From positions 1-64,000 of the forward strand of contig CAKUZI010000010.1 of NCBI GenBank assembly GCA_934717855.1: 64,000 nt of DNA, written 5' to 3'. The translations under genes and the position numbers were made by a program. The DNA is from an uncultured Candidatus Melainabacteria bacterium (GTDB taxonomy: Bacteria; Cyanobacteriota; Vampirovibrionia; Gastranaerophilales; Gastranaerophilaceae). This document shows positions 35,433 through 44,946 of this stretch, piece by piece; the first letter of the stretch is position 1, and every line of letters starts with the position of its first letter. The notes under the pieces are model-generated. The model made no database searches. It had not been told where the DNA came from and worked only from the letters and a program-made list of their open reading frames with translations.

Positions 35433-36569
35433 ATGGTACCAAAAGTGATAAACACAATTTGCACTATAAATCAGGTTAAACCCTCTGGGACTATACATGA
35501 GGAAAAAGTTCCTGAAAAAACAGAAAATCATAAACATAAACACAAACATAAATATCAGGATCCGTTAAACAAGAAAATACCTGTGCTTATGTCTTATTCA
35601 AACGAAATCGGAACCGCAATTTCAGAAATTGCTCCGAGACTTGGTGCTGCGCTGTGGGCTCCAACTTTTATGTATTTGGGAGCCGATATTTATGACAAAT
35701 ACAAAAATGACAAAGATAACTACAAACCGAGTGGAAAGAGAGCTTTAAAACGAGCTATTTTTCAGGGAATGACATCTCTTATTGCATTACCTGCCGTTAT
35801 TTTTGCGGCACAAAGTGCAATATCTCCCCTTGCACAATTGGACCAATGGGGAATTAACGGGAACACAAAAGATGCTGTTTACAAACACACAAAAAGCGTA
35901 ATAGCGCAAGCTCACGGAACAGCTTTAGATAGCTATGAAGAGTTTAACAATGCAATAAAAACAACTCTTGAAAACAAAATCCGTGCAAGAAGAAACGAAA
36001 AAAAGACAGCCAATATATTCAAAAGATTTTGGAATAAATTATTTACACAAAGATACGTTCTTTTGTCAGCGGACAAAGCGCAAATTTTAACCTTTGCAGA
36101 AGCCAATGCTAAGAAAACTTTTGACATTCTTACAGCTCTAAAAAATGAAGATAAGAAAAATATTCCACACAGAATATACAAAAAATACAAAAAAACACTT
36201 CCAACAATAAGAGAAATGTACAAAGATGGTGATTATTCACACCAAGCAACAAGAAACGCTTTAATCGAATATCAAAAATCACTAATCTTTAAAAACAAAA
36301 TGTTAAAAACGTTTGGAGGTTTTACGGCATTAATTTTGCTTGCAAATCCTATCAATAACTTTGTAGATAAACAAATAATGAAAAGATTTATAAACCCGGG
36401 AATTGATCAGATTTCAAAGAATTTAGTTTATGATACCAAAATGAAAACAATTTTCAGCAACATGGAAGCATCAAAATCTACTTCTGATAAAAACGCGAAC
36501 TCATCGAACCTGCTTCAGAGATTAAAGAACCAGCGCGAATTGAAGTCAAAGGCTGTGGAAAAGCGTTAG
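35433..36569 (+). CDS. Lineage-specific membrane protein with His/Lys repeat, unknown
   Basis: 378 residues, not recognised. A polar N-terminus with an H-K repeat (ENHKHKHKHKYQ, residues about 31-42) may bind metal. Hydrophobic stretches lie at about 65-80, 105-125 and 290-305. The rest is Lys-rich and helical. No SD: a TAAAAT ends six bases before ATG 35433, and a better pair (TTACGG at 35393, TATAGT at 35416, 17 apart) sits slightly upstream. Its last 92 bases are antisense to the CpaF-like gene, an unusually long convergent overlap. Confidence 0.65.
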   Translation: MVPKVINTICTINQVKPSGTIHEEKVPEKTENHKHKHKHKYQDPLNKKIPVLMSYSNEIGTAISEIAPRLGAALWAPTFMYLGADIYDKYKNDKDNYKPSGKRALKRAIFQGMTSLIALPAVIFAAQSAISPLAQLDQWGINGNTKDAVYKHTKSVIAQAHGTALDSYEEFNNAIKTTLENKIRARRNEKKTANIFKRFWNKLFTQRYVLLSADKAQILTFAEANAKKTFDILTALKNEDKKNIPHRIYKKYKKTLPTIREMYKDGDYSHQATRNALIEYQKSLIFKNKMLKTFGGFTALILLANPINNFVDKQIMKRFINPGIDQISKNLVYDTKMKTIFSNMEASKSTSDKNANSSNLLQRLKNQRELKSKAVEKR

Positions 36570-37806
36570 TATATTCTCCATTTTCAAACTTTGAAATTGT
36601 TTTAACAGATAGAGCGACACTTCTTGCCGGAGTTAATTCAACAATTGAAGTAACACATCTTTTTCCATCTTCAAGTTTATTTATCTGAATTATGTAATCG
36701 TAATTAGACAAAACTGTAGCTTTGGCAAGTTTTTCCGGCATGTTTTCTTTTACAACATAATCTTTTACTAACTTTGAAATCGCGAAATCAACTGAATCCG
36801 CTCTCAATGTTGTCAAATAGCCTTTGATTTCAGAAAATTCAGGGACAGAAGAATTTAAATCAGTAATTATGTATTCTGGTGACAATTTCAATATATACTC
36901 AATAATATCTTCAAAATCTTCTGATTTTTTATTTGCAATAAAGTGTATAAAAGACGATGATATGGCATTAAAACTCTGTTCTTTTTCTAACAAAACAACT
37001 CTTTTCTTTGGAATAACAGAATTAATCAAAGCTTCTAAAAAAGAAGTTTTGCCAGAATTAATATCTCCTGAAAAAACAATATTTTTCTTTGAAGAAACCG
37101 CATTTATAATAAAATCTAAAACTTCCCTTGAAACAAAAGAACTATCCAATATTGAATTCAAATCGAGATTTTGATTTTTTCTAATTAAAATATTTACACC
37201 TGACACAGAAATTGGCTTATTTATTATAGAAATACTTAAATTATTATATTTGAAAGTAAAAACATTTTTTATGTTATTAATCTTTATTCCGGAAAGCATT
37301 GAAACATTTTTCAATATCATTTTTAATTGCTGTTCCGATAATAACATCTCAGTATTCAAAATTCGTCCGCCGATTTCTATATAAACACTATTTCCACCAT
37401 TTACAAATATTGTAGAAACATTTTCTTGATTTATTAAATATTCCAAAGGACCAAACCCAATTACTGAAGAATACAAATTTTCAATAAGTACCGGCATATC
37501 TTCTTCTGACAAAGTCAAGTTTTCTGCCAATATTTTATTTTCTACAAAACTTTTTATTAGTTCTTTTTGTTTTTCTTCAGAGTATTCTCCCCAAACAGGA
37601 ATTGCTTCTATTTTTGTTAGTAATTCTTGTTTTATATTTTCCTCAATGGTAGAAACTTCTATTTTTGGTTCACTTTGTTCTACAGGCGATTTTTTCTCCA
37701 TTTCAACTGAAGAACTTTTTTGCGGAAATGTTAGTTTTGTCGGAATCTTTATTTCTTTTTTTTCAATATTTTTGAAGCGATTACTCAATTTACTATTTTC
37801 TAACAC
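36478..37806 (-). CDS. CpaF/TadA-like secretion ATPase, catalytically degenerate
   Basis: 442 residues of the type II/IV secretion ATPase family as in CpaF: GFGPLEYLINQENVSTIFVNG N-terminal domain, Walker A GDINSGKTS, and the end block LTSIRAGSLISEAGSMSSRF. The usual Walker B/Asp box and the His box of the family (GEVRG..., GHxGSLxTxHA) are replaced by TDLNSS and KGYLTTLRADS. The catalytic Glu and His look lost, so it may bind but hydrolyse ATP poorly. It follows the CpaE-like gene (4-base gap, GTG start). Only these two tad-type genes are present; no pilin or TadB/C is adjacent. Confidence 0.82.
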   Translation of the reverse strand: MLENSKLSNRFKNIEKKEIKIPTKLTFPQKSSSVEMEKKSPVEQSEPKIEVSTIEENIKQELLTKIEAIPVWGEYSEEKQKELIKSFVENKILAENLTLSEEDMPVLIENLYSSVIGFGPLEYLINQENVSTIFVNGGNSVYIEIGGRILNTEMLLSEQQLKMILKNVSMLSGIKINNIKNVFTFKYNNLSISIINKPISVSGVNILIRKNQNLDLNSILDSSFVSREVLDFIINAVSSKKNIVFSGDINSGKTSFLEALINSVIPKKRVVLLEKEQSFNAISSSFIHFIANKKSEDFEDIIEYILKLSPEYIITDLNSSVPEFSEIKGYLTTLRADSVDFAISKLVKDYVVKENMPEKLAKATVLSNYDYIIQINKLEDGKRCVTSIVELTPARSVALSVKTISKFENGEYTNAFPQPLTSIRAGSLISEAGSMSSRFYQK

Positions 37807-37810
37807 CGGC

Positions 37811-38980
37811 TTAAACCTTTCTATTCTTCGGAGAAAACTTTTGTCTATATACGCTATCTGAAACCATTAGAGCTAAACTCTTGTAGCTCAATGCAACATT
37901 AGAATCCGGATTTATGTCCGAAACCGGCACTCCTTTATTAATTGCAGACATCATTGTAAAGTAATTATTTGGGATTTTCCAGTAAAGTTTTTTATCAAGA
38001 GCTTCTTCGACGTCCTCGGCTTTAATTTCATCATTTTCCATAAAACGATTAATCAAAATTTGGATTTTACCGTTATCTAAACCAAGCTTATCAAATGATT
38101 CTAAACAACGTTGGCAATTTCTAACAGCTGGTAAATTTACAATTGATACGAGAAAAACCATATCTGAATTTTCCAATGCTGTTATCGATTTTTTATCAAA
38201 ACCAACAGAGGTATCAACTATCACATAAGAAAAAGTCTCTCTCAAAATATTAAACAAATGTGTAATATCTTTAGATGGAATATCATCAACTTGTTTAAAA
38301 AATGGAGGATCTGCCAAAACATATAGACTCGTGTTTTTATATTTTTCTAAAGTTGAAAGTAAAAAATCTTCATTTATTTTATCTAAATTTTGAAGCATAT
38401 AAGAAATATTAAAAGACGGCTTCAAATCAAGGAAAGTAGTAACATCTCCCAGTTGAAAATTTAAATCAATCAATGCAACATTTTCTTTTGTGATTTTTGC
38501 TAATTCATAAGCCAAGTTAGTTGCAACAGAAGTTTTACCAACTCCGCCCTTATTTGAATACACAGTAATTACTCTGCATTTTGATTTTTTTTGTTTTCCA
38601 CCTGTTATATCGTTATAAATTTTACTTAAAACTTCTACAAAGTCTTTTTTTATAATCGGCAGTGCCAAAAAGTCAGATGCACCAACCCTCATTGCTCTAA
38701 TCACTAAATCAACATCAGGTTTATCAGACAATACAACTACACGACATTCCGGATATTCAACAGATATTTTAGAAACAAAATTCAAAGCCTGTTCAGGGTA
38801 GACAGAAATATCTATTATAACAAGTGCTTTTTGAAGTTCTTTTATTCCGTTATAAGCCTTTGAATAATCTGATACAGTTGCTAAATAGGAAAATCCATCA
38901 AATTCTTCAAGATATAATTTCAAAAGTTCAGAAGTACTTTCCTGTTCTGTTATTACAATTGTAGATATTGATTGACTCAT
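37811..38980 (-). CDS. CpaE/TadZ-like receiver-ParA ATPase
   Basis: 389 residues. N-terminal pseudo-receiver domain (residues 5-125: IVITEQESTSELLKLYLEE, LVIIDISVYP) and a MinD/ParA ATPase domain with deviant Walker A YSNKGGVGKTSVATNLAYEL and switch DTSVGFDKKSITALENSD. In tad systems CpaE/TadZ places the pilus machine. Leaderless promoter upstream; the CpaF-like gene follows on the same strand. Confidence 0.87.
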   Translation of the reverse strand: MSQSISTIVITEQESTSELLKLYLEEFDGFSYLATVSDYSKAYNGIKELQKALVIIDISVYPEQALNFVSKISVEYPECRVVVLSDKPDVDLVIRAMRVGASDFLALPIIKKDFVEVLSKIYNDITGGKQKKSKCRVITVYSNKGGVGKTSVATNLAYELAKITKENVALIDLNFQLGDVTTFLDLKPSFNISYMLQNLDKINEDFLLSTLEKYKNTSLYVLADPPFFKQVDDIPSKDITHLFNILRETFSYVIVDTSVGFDKKSITALENSDMVFLVSIVNLPAVRNCQRCLESFDKLGLDNGKIQILINRFMENDEIKAEDVEEALDKKLYWKIPNNYFTMMSAINKGVPVSDINPDSNVALSYKSLALMVSDSVYRQKFSPKNRKV

Positions 38981-38986
38981 AAAGAT

Positions 38987-39015
38987 ATTGTATCATATTT
39001 TTTCAAATGTTGCAA
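38987..39015 (-). promoter_or_regulatory. Promoter for leaderless CpaE-like gene
   Basis: Minus strand -35 TTGCAA (39010-39015), 17 bases, -10 TACAAT (38987-38992), six bases, ATG 38980. Confidence 0.75.
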
Positions 39016-39057
39016 ATAAACAGACTTATTTTTAACCTTCAATCAACACAAGACTAA

Positions 39058-39086
39058 TTGCATTTATTCAGGAATTAAGCTACAAT
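39058..39086 (+). promoter_or_regulatory. Promoter for leaderless OppF-like gene
   Basis: -35 TTGCAT (39058-39063), 17 bases, -10 TACAAT (39081-39086), six bases, ATG 39093. Confidence 0.75.
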
Positions 39087-39092
39087 TTTTGT

Positions 39093-40049
39093 ATGGGAAA
39101 CTCAAACCTTGTAGAAATAAAAAATTTATATGTAGAATACCAAATCAACAAAAGTGTACTTGGTGGCAAAAAAATAATTCATGCGGTTAATGGAGTAAAT
39201 TTAACAATTAACAAGGGAGAAATTCTTGCAATTGCAGGAGAATCCGGTTGTGGAAAATCAACTTTAGCCAAAGCTTTACTAAAATTAGAACCCGTAAAAT
39301 CCGGAGAAATATTATTTGAGAACCAAAACATTATTTCTTTAAACAAAGAAAATTTAAAAGAATTCAGAAAACAAGTTCAAATGATTTTTCAAAATCCATA
39401 TGCTAGCCTTAATCCAAAAATGAAAATCATTGATATATTAAAAGAACCGCTTGAAATAAACACAAAATTAACCAAACAAGAAATTCTTAAAACTGTAAAA
39501 GAAAAGATAAAACTTGTAGGCTTGGAAGAAAGTTGTCTAGACCTGTATCCTCACGAATTTTCCGGTGGTCAAAGACAAAGAATTGCCATTGCTAGAGCAT
39601 TAGTTCTTAATCCTAAATTTATCTTAGCCGATGAACCGGTTAGCGCATTGGACGTCAGTATACAAGCTCAAGTCATTAATTTAATTAAAGAATTAAAAGA
39701 AAAATATAATTTAACTTTTTTGTTAATTACGCATGATATGAGTGTAATTGAATACCTTGCAGATCGTGTAGCTATAATGTATTTAGGAGAAGTAGTTGAA
39801 ATCGGAACAACTAAAGAAATTTTTTCAAACCCATACCACCCATACACCAAAGCTCTATTAAATTCAGTTCCACAAATCAATAAAACGAATAAAAAAATAA
39901 CATTAAAAGGAGATCTTCCATCACCGGCAAACCTCCCAAATGGATGTAAATTTCACACTAGATGCCCTTACGTTATGGAAATGTGTAAAAATTGTATTCC
40001 GCAGGAAGCTGGTGGAAGCCATAAAGTAAAATGTTTTATATATGAATAA
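39093..40049 (+). CDS. Oligopeptide/dipeptide ABC transporter ATPase (OppF/DppF type)
   Basis: 318 residues. Walker A GESGCGKST, Q-loop MIFQNPYASLNPKM, signature FSGGQRQRIAIARAL, Walker B FILADEPVSALD, and the OppF-specific C-terminal iron-sulfur-type Cys motif CKFHTRCPYVMEMCKN. It powers uptake of peptides or nickel together with a DppD-like ATPase and permeases, none of which are adjacent. Single gene before smpB. Confidence 0.93.
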   Translation: MGNSNLVEIKNLYVEYQINKSVLGGKKIIHAVNGVNLTINKGEILAIAGESGCGKSTLAKALLKLEPVKSGEILFENQNIISLNKENLKEFRKQVQMIFQNPYASLNPKMKIIDILKEPLEINTKLTKQEILKTVKEKIKLVGLEESCLDLYPHEFSGGQRQRIAIARALVLNPKFILADEPVSALDVSIQAQVINLIKELKEKYNLTFLLITHDMSVIEYLADRVAIMYLGEVVEIGTTKEIFSNPYHPYTKALLNSVPQINKTNKKITLKGDLPSPANLPNGCKFHTRCPYVMEMCKNCIPQEAGGSHKVKCFIYE

Positions 40050-40089
40050 CAATATTTTCTTAAAAAAAAAGACCAAAAACAAATTATTC

Positions 40090-40118
40090 TTGCCAATACC
40101 ACCTATAAATGCTATAAT
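40090..40118 (+). promoter_or_regulatory. Promoter for leaderless smpB
   Basis: -35 TTGCCA (40090-40095), 17 bases, -10 TATAAT (40113-40118), six bases, ATG 40125. Confidence 0.8.
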
Positions 40119-40124
40119 CAACCT

Positions 40125-40577
40125 ATGGATAGAAAAATTATTACAACTAACAGAAAAGCTTTTCACGATTTTACGATTCTTGAAAAATTTGTGGCCGGTA
40201 TTGTATTGACTGGAACCGAAATTAAATCAATCCGCAAAAATGCCATAAACCTAAAAGATAGTTTTTGTAAAGTTGAAGATAATGAAATTTATCTATACAA
40301 ATGTCACATTTCACCATATGAGCAAGGAAATCGTTTTAACCACGATGCTGAACGAACTCGCAAACTTCTAATGACAAAAAAAGAAATTTTAAAAATTCAA
40401 ACCAAAGTAAAGCAAGACAGTTTTACAATAGTTCCTTTGGAAGTATTTTTGTCACACGGATTTGCAAAAGTAGAGATTGGCTTAGCGAAAGGTAAAAAGC
40501 TTCATGACAAACGTGAAGACATTGCTCGTAAGGATCAAAAACGAGAAATGGACAGAGCATCCAAAATCAGATATTAA
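40125..40577 (+). CDS. smpB: SsrA-binding protein SmpB
   Basis: 150 residues; binds tmRNA and enters stalled ribosomes for trans-translation. Motifs NRKAFHDFTILEKFVAGIVL, TGTEIKSIRKNAINLKDSFC, HISPYEQGNRFNHDAERTRK and the basic C-terminal tail. Leaderless promoter upstream; the formyltransferase follows after 15 bases. No ssrA gene is recognised nearby. Confidence 0.96.
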   Translation: MDRKIITTNRKAFHDFTILEKFVAGIVLTGTEIKSIRKNAINLKDSFCKVEDNEIYLYKCHISPYEQGNRFNHDAERTRKLLMTKKEILKIQTKVKQDSFTIVPLEVFLSHGFAKVEIGLAKGKKLHDKREDIARKDQKREMDRASKIRY

Positions 40578-40592
40578 ATAGATGGAGTTAAA

Positions 40593-41576
40593 ATGAAAGT
40601 CGTTATCATTGGGAAAGGCGAAATGCTTGCCAATCTAATTGAAGGAAGTTTGTCTGCTGGCTGTGAAGTTGCCGGAGTTTTGCGTTATGAAAAAACAATA
40701 ATGCCTCCGCTACTATTAAAATTAAGAGATTTTTTCAAAACTTCTTACGATGTAACTCTAATCAAAGAAAAAAAATTGCATGAAATCAACTGTAAATCAG
40801 CAAATTCCGCAAAATTCAAAAACGAATTAATTAAACTAAATGCGGATGTTTTACTTGTTGGAACATGGAAAGAAAAACTAAAAAAAGACATTATTGACAC
40901 ACCGGTAATTGCTTCTGTTAATGTTCACCCGTCTTTTTTACCAAAATATAGAGGCCCAAACCCGTATTTACAAACAATTCTGCATATGGAGAAAAAATCA
41001 GGAGTTACATTCCATCTTATCAGTGAAGATTTTGACAAAGGTTCTATTCTTGCACAAAAAGAAATTGCAATCATGCCGGACGATACATCTAAAGAATTAA
41101 AAGAAAAAACGGTTTATCAAGCAAGATTACTATGTTCCGAAGTATTAGAGAAATTAGGAGAGGGTTTAATAATCCCAGTTCCTCAAAACGAAAAAGAAGC
41201 TACATATTTCCCTAATATTAACCCTAAAGACATGATGCTCGATTTTGAAAAAGAAACAGCAGAACAAATTCAAGCAAGAATAAAGGCTTTTCATCCTTGG
41301 TTACCATGTTATGTAACCTACAAAAACAAATACTTTATTCCAAATCCTTACAAGCTTAAAATTTTAGACGAAGCTTATACACAAAAAGTTCTTGAAAAAT
41401 CCGAAATAAAAGAACCTCAAATAGGTAACATAATCGGAACACATTACAAATCAAGAACAATAATTGTAATGTGTCAAAATGGGAAATCCCTAAAAATGGT
41501 TGGCACTAATTTGTATGGATTTTTTAATAAACCTTTTACTAAAATGTATATAAAAGAAATAACCAAAACCATTTAG
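40593..41576 (+). CDS. Formyltransferase-family protein (Fmt/ArnA-like)
   Basis: 327 residues. The formyltransferase core is intact: SVNVHPSFLPKYRGPNPYLQ carries the catalytic Asn and His, and DFDKGSIL the Asp. The C-terminal OB-like domain (QARIKAFHPWLPCYVTYKNK) is like methionyl-tRNA formyltransferase. Overall divergence leaves the substrate open: it may be a second, sugar- or amine-directed enzyme. GGAG site before ATG. Ends at a terminator. Confidence 0.85.
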   Translation: MKVVIIGKGEMLANLIEGSLSAGCEVAGVLRYEKTIMPPLLLKLRDFFKTSYDVTLIKEKKLHEINCKSANSAKFKNELIKLNADVLLVGTWKEKLKKDIIDTPVIASVNVHPSFLPKYRGPNPYLQTILHMEKKSGVTFHLISEDFDKGSILAQKEIAIMPDDTSKELKEKTVYQARLLCSEVLEKLGEGLIIPVPQNEKEATYFPNINPKDMMLDFEKETAEQIQARIKAFHPWLPCYVTYKNKYFIPNPYKLKILDEAYTQKVLEKSEIKEPQIGNIIGTHYKSRTIIVMCQNGKSLKMVGTNLYGFFNKPFTKMYIKEITKTI

Positions 41577-41592
41577 GTTTTGGCTATTTTTT
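41561..41592 (+). terminator. Rho-independent terminator
   Basis: 8-bp stem CCAAAACC/GGTTTTGG (41563-41570, 41576-41583), five-base loop overlapping the stop codon, then T-run. Confidence 0.88.
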
Positions 41593-41593
41593 A

Positions 41594-42250
41594 TTAATAA
41601 GTCATTTCCCATCCATCATTTAACAGTTTCCCGAAACAACCATGAAGATCATTTCCGGTACTACCTAAACAACCGCTCTGAAATTGAGTTTCACGTTGAG
41701 CAGCAGTCAAAGGAACTGTTGTCACACCATCCGGCACTTTATCATCAATAACTCCGTTTCTATATACAAACAATGTAAAGAAGTCTCGGCCTTGAACGTT
41801 CGGCCCATGTGCACCATTTACATCTACCATAAAATACATAACATTTGAAGAGTATCTAGGGCATAAACTTGCTCCACTCGCAAGCGCGAAACAGTTTGTT
41901 GAAGTAGTAGCGACAAAACCATTTACACCGCTTAGTTTTCTATAACTTGGAGCCATACACGGAGTAGCTTTTGCTTCACATTTTTGAACAACCTTAAGAT
42001 ACTCATTCAAAAAAGCTATCATTTTTTCCTGAGAATTTAACCCAGCTTCTCCAAAATTTACTGCATTTCTGTCATTTTGATATTTTAGCAAAGCTTGAGA
42101 CAATTCTGCATAAACCTTATGCAATTGAGTAGCAAATGCTTTCTTTTGATAATTTTGCACTAATGTTGGCATTGTAATAGAGGCAACGACACCGATAATT
42201 CCCAGAGTCACAAGTACTTCTGCCAAAGTAAAACCTTTTAATTTAGCCAT
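41594..42250 (-). CDS. Pilin-like protein with class III leader
   Basis: 218 residues. Short leader MAKLKG cleaved before FTLAEVLVTLGIIGVVASITM; then a helical stalk (AFATQLHKVYAELSQALLK) and a Cys-containing globular domain (KCEAKATPCMAPS, GCLGSTG, CFGKLL). Type IV pilin or pseudopilin fold. Frame is intact and it has GGAAGGA before ATG, in contrast to the pilin at 20416. Its C-terminus shows no GC-rich NNC stretch. Confidence 0.9.
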   Translation of the reverse strand: MAKLKGFTLAEVLVTLGIIGVVASITMPTLVQNYQKKAFATQLHKVYAELSQALLKYQNDRNAVNFGEAGLNSQEKMIAFLNEYLKVVQKCEAKATPCMAPSYRKLSGVNGFVATTSTNCFALASGASLCPRYSSNVMYFMVDVNGAHGPNVQGRDFFTLFVYRNGVIDDKVPDGVTTVPLTAAQRETQFQSGCLGSTGNDLHGCFGKLLNDGWEMTY

Positions 42251-42311
42251 TTAAAAATCCTTCCATATAAACTACATTGTCATTATATCTTATATTTTGG
42301 AACTTTGCAAG

Positions 42312-43733
42312 CTAGAAATTAAAATCTCTTCCGCCCTGTTCTATTTTTTCTAAATCTTCTGCGACCTTAAGCTTCACGCACTCTGGACATTCAAGAGTTT
42401 TTTGTTCTTTTTCAATTAAAGTTTCTCCAATTTTTTTAGTTTCTGGGGATGCATAATCCTCTAAATACTCTTTTAAAGTCAAAATAGCATTCGGATGGCA
42501 GAAATTATGTATTTGTTTGTCCTTGCAAATTTCCATAAATCTGTCACCAGTTCTGCCATTTCTGTAACATGCCGTACAAAAGCTTGGCAAATAACCAAGT
42601 TCCATAAGCCATTTTATTACTTCATCAAGCGGACGTCTATCAGATACATCAAATTGTGCAGATTCTTCTTTTTCCGGCATTGGTTGAAAATACCCGCCCA
42701 CACTTGTTTTAGAACCACCTGAAACTTGAGAAACACCAAGTTCTAATAAACGTTTTCTACATTCCGCACTTTCTCTTGTAGAAACAATCATTCCTGTATA
42801 AGGAACTGCAATTCTTATACAAGCAACTATTTTAGCAAATATATCATCATCAATTCCATTATCAAATACATTTGGATCTATATCATCTGCTTTTCTGATA
42901 CGAGGGACACTAATTGTATGAGGACCGACGCCAAATGCTGCTTCTAAGTGTTCCGCATGCATCAAAATTCCGGCAAATTCATATCTATATGATTCTAATC
43001 CAAACAAAACACCTAAACCAACATCATCAATGCCACCTTGCATTGCTCTATCCATAGCCTCTGTGTGATATTTATAATTATGTTTAGGTCCTGTAGGATG
43101 AAGTGTTTCATAACTTTCCTTGTTATAAGTTTCTTGGAACAAAATATACGTTCCAATTCCCGCATCATGTAATTTTTTATAATTCTCAACTGTTGTGGCA
43201 GCAATATTAACATTTACACGACGAATTGAACCATTTTTGTGTTTAATTGAATAAATCGTCTTGATAGAATCTAAAATATACTCAATCGGGTTGTTAACCG
43301 GATCTTCGCCGGCTTCTATCGCAAGACGTTTGTGCCCCATATCTTGCAAAGCCATAACTTCTTTTGCAACTTCTTCTTGAGATAATTTTTTGCGGGGAAT
43401 ATGTTTATTCTTAGCGTGATAAGGACAGTATACACAACCATTTACACAATAATTTGACAAATAAAGAGGTGCAAACAAAACAATTCTGTTTCCATAATAA
43501 TCTAGTTTTATTTTTTTAGCTAACTCAAAAATTTCTTTATTTTTAGCTTCTATATCGCAGGCTAAAAGGACAGAAGCTTCTCTATGAGTTAACCCCTTTC
43601 CTAATTTAGCTTTTGTTAAAATTTTATCTATTACTTCAATATTATTTTTATTTTCATCTGCATATTTTAAAGTATCTAATATCTCTTCATGAGAAATAAA
43701 TTCTTCAGCATTGTGTGATTTTGGATTATACAT
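42312..43733 (-). CDS. hydG: [FeFe]-hydrogenase maturase HydG
   Basis: 473 residues; radical SAM tyrosine lyase that makes the CO and CN ligands of the hydrogenase H-cluster. The radical SAM triad is in NYCVNGCVYCPYHAKNK, and the C-terminal second cluster has CTACYRNGRTGDRF plus a Cys 22 residues on (NFCHPNA). These set it apart from ThiH. Start has AGGGAG before ATG 43733. HydE, HydF and the hydrogenase are outside the window; its presence implies H2 metabolism. Confidence 0.94.
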   Translation of the reverse strand: MYNPKSHNAEEFISHEEILDTLKYADENKNNIEVIDKILTKAKLGKGLTHREASVLLACDIEAKNKEIFELAKKIKLDYYGNRIVLFAPLYLSNYCVNGCVYCPYHAKNKHIPRKKLSQEEVAKEVMALQDMGHKRLAIEAGEDPVNNPIEYILDSIKTIYSIKHKNGSIRRVNVNIAATTVENYKKLHDAGIGTYILFQETYNKESYETLHPTGPKHNYKYHTEAMDRAMQGGIDDVGLGVLFGLESYRYEFAGILMHAEHLEAAFGVGPHTISVPRIRKADDIDPNVFDNGIDDDIFAKIVACIRIAVPYTGMIVSTRESAECRKRLLELGVSQVSGGSKTSVGGYFQPMPEKEESAQFDVSDRRPLDEVIKWLMELGYLPSFCTACYRNGRTGDRFMEICKDKQIHNFCHPNAILTLKEYLEDYASPETKKIGETLIEKEQKTLECPECVKLKVAEDLEKIEQGGRDFNF

Positions 43734-43792
43734 AATTTTCTCTCCCTATCAATATATATGATAATCCTTACATAATTAAAAGTAAATAGCTT

Positions 43793-44845
43793 TTAATTTC
43801 TTTCTATAAATCCGCCACCAATTAAGTGTTTATCTTCCAAATCATAAATTACGCAAGACTGTCCGTTTGTAACAGAATTTACCGGCTCATAAAATTCAAT
43901 AACGGCAATTTCTCCACAAACACTCACATGCGCTTTTTTGTGTGACATATTATAACGAATTTTTACCCACGCATCAAATTCTGTATTTTGCAATGGATAA
44001 CACCAATTTAAATTGACAACTTTTAAAGATTTTTTGTAATTATCTTCTTCACGTCCCAAATAAACAATATTTTTATTAGCATCAATATCAATTACATACA
44101 ATGGATAAGGAGCTGCAATCCCAATCCCTTTTCTTTGACCAATTGTGTACTGATAGCACCCCTGATGTTCTCCCCATTTTTTACCGGTTAAAACATCTAT
44201 AAAATCACCTTTTTTCGACCCAAATTTATCAATCAAAAAACTTTTTGTTGTAACAGGCTTTTGAATAAAACAAATATCTTGACTTTCCTTTGAATCTTTA
44301 GGTGGCAAATTGTAATCTGTTGCAATTTGTTTAACCTGAGATTTTTCATAATGATAAAGCGGAAAAATTGTTTTAGACAACTGCTTTTGACCTAATCTGT
44401 ATAAGAAATAAAGTTGATCTTTGTGTTCATCTTTTGCCGGATATAATTTATAAAATCCGTTTTCAAATCTTATATCTGCATAATGTCCGGTTGCAAAAAC
44501 ATCTGCTTCTAAAATTTCTGTCGCATAATCAAATAATTTGCCCCACTTTACGAACTGATTACAAACTATACAAGGATTTGGAGTCTTCCCGTTTTTATAT
44601 GCATCTACAAAGTAGTTTATAACTTTTTCATTAAATAAATCCACAGTATTATACACAATAAGTTCAATACCAAGATCTTCTGCGACTCTTTTAGCATTTT
44701 GAACAACATTTGATGCAGCTTGAGTATCCTGCATTTTTGCCGTTAAACCGATTACTTTATATCCTTGTTGTTGAAGCAGTAACGCTGTAACTGAACTGTC
44801 TACACCGCCACTCATTGCAACAACCGCTAATTTTTGTTTTTCCAT
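43793..44845 (-). CDS. mnmA: tRNA-specific 2-thiouridylase
   Basis: 350 residues. PP-loop SGGVDSSVTALLL adenylates U34; catalytic Cys in PNPCIVCNQFVKW and SQDICFI; C-terminal beta-barrel with IGQRKGIG. Pairs functionally with mnmG at 58039 (xm5s2U34). Leaderless promoter directly upstream. Confidence 0.97.
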   Translation of the reverse strand: MEKQKLAVVAMSGGVDSSVTALLLQQQGYKVIGLTAKMQDTQAASNVVQNAKRVAEDLGIELIVYNTVDLFNEKVINYFVDAYKNGKTPNPCIVCNQFVKWGKLFDYATEILEADVFATGHYADIRFENGFYKLYPAKDEHKDQLYFLYRLGQKQLSKTIFPLYHYEKSQVKQIATDYNLPPKDSKESQDICFIQKPVTTKSFLIDKFGSKKGDFIDVLTGKKWGEHQGCYQYTIGQRKGIGIAAPYPLYVIDIDANKNIVYLGREEDNYKKSLKVVNLNWCYPLQNTEFDAWVKIRYNMSHKKAHVSVCGEIAVIEFYEPVNSVTNGQSCVIYDLEDKHLIGGGFIERN

Positions 44846-44851
44846 AGAAAC

Positions 44852-44880
44852 AATATATCATAATAATTTTATATTCGCAA
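44852..44880 (-). promoter_or_regulatory. Promoter for leaderless mnmA
   Basis: Minus strand -35 TTGCGA (44875-44880), 17 bases, -10 TATATT (44852-44857), six bases, ATG 44845. Confidence 0.7.
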
Positions 44881-44889
44881 AATTTTTCA

Positions 44890-44922
44890 ACAAAAAAAGA
44901 GGCATCCTTCGATACCTCTTTT
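44890..44922 (-). terminator. Terminator of nifJ
   Basis: Minus strand 10-bp stem AAGAGGTATC/GATGCCTCTT with one G-U pair, GAAG loop and a T-run. Confidence 0.88.
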
Positions 44923-44946
44923 TCAATGTTACCATTGTTTAAGTGC

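Noticed and set aside
40050..40124. tmRNA gene beside smpB
   Set aside because: The gap is only 75 bases and contains just the promoter.
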